Shown in pieces: positions 15,470-18,059 of a stretch of 18,059 bases of DNA. Each line of letters begins with the position of its first letter. Within the stretch, counting starts at the first letter, position 1. This DNA is from JANXVV01 sp038230975 (GTDB lineage Bacteria > Planctomycetota > Phycisphaerae > Tepidisphaerales > Tepidisphaeraceae): the NCBI GenBank assembly GCA_038230975.1, contig JBBRMF010000089.1, positions 1-18,059 on the forward strand, read 5' to 3'. The notes beneath the pieces are model-generated. The model saw only the letters and a list, made by a program, of their open reading frames with translations, ran no database searches and was not told where the DNA came from. The translations under genes were made by a program, and so were the position numbers.

Positions 15470-15583
15470 GATGCTCGCCACAGCACCTTGAAAGCCGCTC
15501 CATCGTCAATAAAACCACACTTCCCATTTCCCTGTAAGATTTCCCGCATCGCGAGCGATATCCGATTCGACGGCACAGAAAGG

Positions 15584-15628
15584 GGGCCACCACTCCGATT
15601 AATAAGTGGTGGCCCTATTTTGTATTTT
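15584..15628 (+). terminator. Intrinsic terminator between convergent genes
   Basis: GGGCCACCACT (15584-15594), a ten-base loop, AGTGGTGGCCC (15605-15615): an 11-bp perfect stem followed by TATTTTGTATTTT. It would end transcripts from the haem-protein gene, 210 bases upstream. On the minus strand the stem is followed by CCTTTCTGT, a weaker tail that may serve the dockerin gene. The remaining bases of 15375-15693 hold no gene that I can support. Confidence 0.7.
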
Positions 15629-15693
15629 AAATATCATCTAACAATCTTAATTCTAATTCTTTTTCGAATGTCGGGGATTTCCCACCTTGCGAA

Positions 15694-17487
15694 TCAAGCG
15701 TAAACACCATTACCGAAATTGCCGGCGGAGTTGAAAATAGTAGTATCCTTTGAATCGACGACACCGTCCCCGTTCAAGTCACCCGCCTGGTAGCCAAGGG
15801 ATGTGGTCTGACTGAACAAGCCGAAAGTGTTGAACAAACCTGTGTCGTAGGAATTGACCGTGCCATCCCCGTTCAGGTCACCCGTCAACGTCGCTCGAAT
15901 CAGAATTTTGCTTTCCAACATCGCCGTGCCCGCACCGGAATCAGAGTTCGCTCCCAGAATCTGGCCGATGTAATCCGGATTGCTCGAATTTTGTAGGGCT
16001 CCGTTGTAGTAGCCGATGCTCACGTAGTCGGCGTTGGCTATGGCGTCGAAGCTGGTAATACCGGTGGTACCGTTGTAGTCGCCAAATCCCGTGGTGGAGT
16101 TGATGTTGAATCCGGAATTGATGTAGGAATGGATTAGCGAGAAGAGCGTGGAGGTGTTGTCGACCTACAGAAAGCTCTTGCCGATGTCTAACAATCCGGT
16201 GGAATCGATAGTGAGCGCCGTCACCGCAAGAGGGGTTCCGACAACGCTCCCGTTGAGGTCCACCATTCCCAACACGTTAAGGGTACCGATCGTTGAATCG
16301 CTGGTGATGTGTATCGTGGCTCCAGAGTCCACAGTCAATATTCCCGACGCTGCGTTCACGGTACTCACCGTGGACGGGTTGGCTGTTCCGGTGAATTCGG
16401 TAGTGCCGTCTCCGGTCAAAGTCGAAATCGTTGAAGGAGCCTGTACATGCGTTGTGCCGTTGTTATTCAAAGTGATGATCGTTGAAGCCGCGTCGACAAC
16501 AACGGTGCCGAGGGAATCCACTTCGATATCGCCGATAGTCGAAGCATGCGCGACATCCAATGTGCCTCCACCATTGACGTTCACAGTATCGACAACCACG
16601 GTGTGGCTCGTTGAACCAATTTGGTTCAGCACGGCAGTTGCGCCGCCGAATAAGTCCAGTTCATTGCCCAGACCCAAGCCATTCCCAGAACCGCTTCCCG
16701 CTCCGAAATCGATGGTGGCCGTCGTGGAATCATCGCCATCCGTATACAACATGACCGCGTTGTGACCCGCGCCGGTGCTGATTTGCGCGTTTTGTACCGT
16801 TTCCGTGCCTCCGAGCCTGATCAAATCATACGTGCTCGCTCCGGTGTAAATCCGCAGTGTCGTCGCGGCCACCAAGCTGGGAACATTCACGAGTGTCCCA
16901 TCGGTGGAAGCCGGCGTGCCACCTAAAACCGGTTGGGTGCTTGCAATATTGTTGTTGGTGCGCAGCGTCAGGTTACTGATGCCAGCACCGTAACTGGAAA
17001 TCCCGTCCACATTGGCCGAAGTATCGGTTAACTGTACCGAGCCGCTGATCGACGTGCTCGCCGTCACAGTGATGATCTGGTCGTCAGGACCGGCGTCAAC
17101 TTCCAGAGTGCCGCTTGACCCGGCGCTGACGGTGATGCCGCCATCAGGCGTTCCAGCGGCGCGTACCAGTTGGTTGAAGATCACCCCGCTGCTGGGAGAG
17201 GTGATCACATCCGTGTCTGCTGTTCCTGTAAACGTGTGCTGGATGGTGCCGAACTGAGAGCCGTATCGAACATCCACCTATTTCGGATTTGATCCTTGCG
17301 TAAGATAGACTGATGCGGCACTGGAATTCACCGATGTAGATGCCACTGTAAACGTTACCGTGGAAAGCAATCGCCGATCCTCTAAAATCTCAAACATCGG
17401 GGCCGTGGCTTCCTTCAGAATCTCAGTTCGTAGAGATTTTCGGTTTGAGATCAATGCACAAAACTTCCGCGACAATGTTACGAACAT
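15694..17487 (-). CDS. Secreted solenoid/dockerin protein, two in-frame TAG codons
   Basis: One frame of 598 codons, open from an ATG at 17487 with a perfect Shine-Dalgarno (AAGGAG, five bases upstream) to a TGA at 15694-15696, except for TAG at 17278-17280 and 16165-16167. Segment 1 (69 codons) carries FEILEDRRLLS, the LEPR-XLL-like N-terminal mark of planctomycete surface proteins. Segment 2 (370 codons) is a Gly/Thr/Ser-rich solenoid with roughly 20-residue repeats (NGTTHVQAPSTISTLTGDGT, SGATIHITSDSTIGTLNVLG). Segment 3 (about 157 codons) has two dockerin-type calcium loops, DLNGDGTVNSYD and DLNGDGVVDSKD. It is probably secreted or surface-attached; its partner is unknown. No frameshift is seen. 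It is either a recent pseudogene, a sequence error, or a gene read through at TAG. TAG ends six other genes here, so it is a real stop in this genome. Confidence 0.7.
16165..16167 (-). other. In-frame TAG 2, context CTG TAG GTC GAC
   Basis: Interrupts the same frame between LDIGKSFL and VDNTSTLFSLIHSYI. The next codons again read Val-Asp. The dockerin loops follow in the same frame without another start that has a Shine-Dalgarno. Confidence 0.85.
17278..17280 (-). other. In-frame TAG 1, context AAA TAG GTG GAT
   Basis: Interrupts the solenoid gene after codon 69. The next codons read Val-Asp. The frame after it is open for 370 codons with repeat-protein composition. Confidence 0.85.
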
Positions 17488-17627
17488 GCGAACTCCTTGT
17501 TATTAATCACAGGCGCACTGCAAGCGATCTCCTGGTCGGACACTTCCAAACCAGAAACGAAGATCGTCTTTAAAATATGCCTGTCAAAAATGCGATTTAG
17601 TATTTCTGGACGACGAAACTCGATTCT
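17488..17627 (-). promoter_or_regulatory. Leader of the solenoid/dockerin gene
   Basis: 140 bases between the pseudopilin stop and the ATG at 17487. A perfect TTGACA (17587-17582, minus strand) is present, but the best -10 at 16 bases (GATCTT) is poor. The Shine-Dalgarno AAGGAG is at 17498-17493. No terminator hairpin is seen for the upstream gene. Confidence 0.35.
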
Positions 17628-18059
17628 CTATTGAGCATCTGGTAAAGATTGCGTGAGACCCGAATCGATCACAAAGTCATCGTCGATCGCTGTCGCATGG
17701 CCATCCATGAACGCAGCATTCGCCTGCGAGGCCATCACCATTTTCGTATTCCGTGAAATCGCTATTCCATGGTTCTGCGACAGTGGTCCGCCGTAGCTCC
17801 ATACCGGCTTGTAGACGTAAAAGGGCTCCGTGATCAATATTTTTATGGATGGCGCGCGCCACTGTGATAGTTTAGTGCGGCCAATTTGTGATCCGACTCC
17901 GTTGCCATTACCGGAAGCATTCATTCCATAGCTGTAAAGATAAGGGCCTTGTCCTTTGGAAATCCCCGGAAAGACTTTACGACCTTCAAAGGAATCCGCA
18001 GGACACCGTAGTAATCTTTTGAGTGGCTCACCGGCGACTCCAAGATATTTTGCAATCGC
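17628..18059 (-). CDS. H-X9-DG-type pseudopilin-like protein, 3' part
   Basis: The last 143 codons of a gene whose start lies beyond the window; the frame is open to the final base. Seen: LLRCPAD, then GPYLYSYGMNASG, and a C-terminal AAFMDGHATAID, the order found in planctomycete type IV pilin-like proteins of the DUF1559 / H-X9-DG class (RCPxD, SYGMN, DGH). These have an N-terminal prepilin peptide, not visible here, and are thought to be processed and exported by a type II-like machinery. The His that names the H-X9-DG motif is replaced by Met, ten residues before the DG. An ATG at 17924 is internal (the residues before it are conserved), so it is not the start. Stop TAG, followed 140 bases later by the solenoid gene in the same direction. 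Confidence 0.8.
   Translation of the reverse strand, partial: AIAKYLGVAGEPLKRLLRCPADSFEGRKVFPGISKGQGPYLYSYGMNASGNGNGVGSQIGRTKLSQWRAPSIKILITEPFYVYKPVWSYGGPLSQNHGIAISRNTKMVMASQANAAFMDGHATAIDDDFVIDSGLTQSLPDAQ

Noticed and set aside
16148..16765. A 205-codon plus-strand open frame (Val/Pro/Ser-rich)
   Set aside because: Antisense of the Thr/Gly-rich solenoid repeats; its composition follows directly from the repeats on the minus strand.
15694..17487. Genome-wide reassignment of TAG as a sense codon
   Set aside because: TAG is the normal terminator of cimA, purM, pgeF, coaD, the patatin gene and the pseudopilin gene, whose products end at the usual family lengths or positions.
1..18059. tRNA, rRNA or CRISPR arrays
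   Set aside because: No cloverleaf, rRNA-like tract or regularly spaced direct repeats were found on either strand by eye; the repeats seen are inverted and irregularly spaced.

Overview
The window looks like chromosomal DNA from a Gram-negative-type planctomycete, most likely Phycisphaerae (a taxonomic inference). Supporting signs are a large PVC-type 'membrane-bound dehydrogenase' with HEAT repeats and a C-terminal CxxCH haem domain, an N-terminal LEDRRLLS (LEPR-XLL-like) segment on a repeat protein with dockerin-type loops, an H-X9-DG-type pseudopilin, the bamA-skp-lpxD envelope block, and many short palindromic repeats. The sequence alone cannot name the species.

Layout, left to right. 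(1) 199-1794 (-) citramalate synthase, preceded by a leader that looks like a complete transcription attenuator: promoter, 18-codon leader peptide with tandem Ile codons, pause hairpin, antiterminator and terminator. (2) 2181-3284 (+) a divergent PurM (AIR synthetase). (3) 3287-4090 (-) PgeF/YfiH, convergent with purM and only 2 nt away. (4) 4241-4780 (+) coaD, divergent from pgeF across a 31-bp inverted repeat. (5) 4967-about 6307 (-) a patatin-like lipoprotein whose 5' end is occupied by a 157-bp repeat element. (6) 6657-7694 (+) a YpdA-like flavin reductase. (7) 12124-7756 (-) bamA, skp/ompH, lpxD: outer-membrane protein assembly and lipid A synthesis. (8) 12288-15374 (+) the PVC-type haem protein. 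(9) 17487-15694 (-) a secreted solenoid plus dockerin gene, open in one frame except for two internal TAG codons. (10) 18059-17628 (-) the 3' part of a pseudopilin-like gene that enters from outside the window.

How it fits together: the central genes are mostly housekeeping (isoleucine, purine, CoA, peptidoglycan quality control, envelope biogenesis), while the right end is surface or extracellular. Several genes at the start of a transcript have no Shine-Dalgarno sequence but a -10-like hexamer 6-10 nt before the start codon, suggesting leaderless mRNAs. Genes inside transcripts (cimA behind its leader, ompH, lpxD) and the LEDRRLLS gene do have Shine-Dalgarno sequences. The best candidate for an undescribed system is the Ile-codon attenuator of cimA. 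Next are the doubly amber-interrupted gene and the element over the patatin start.
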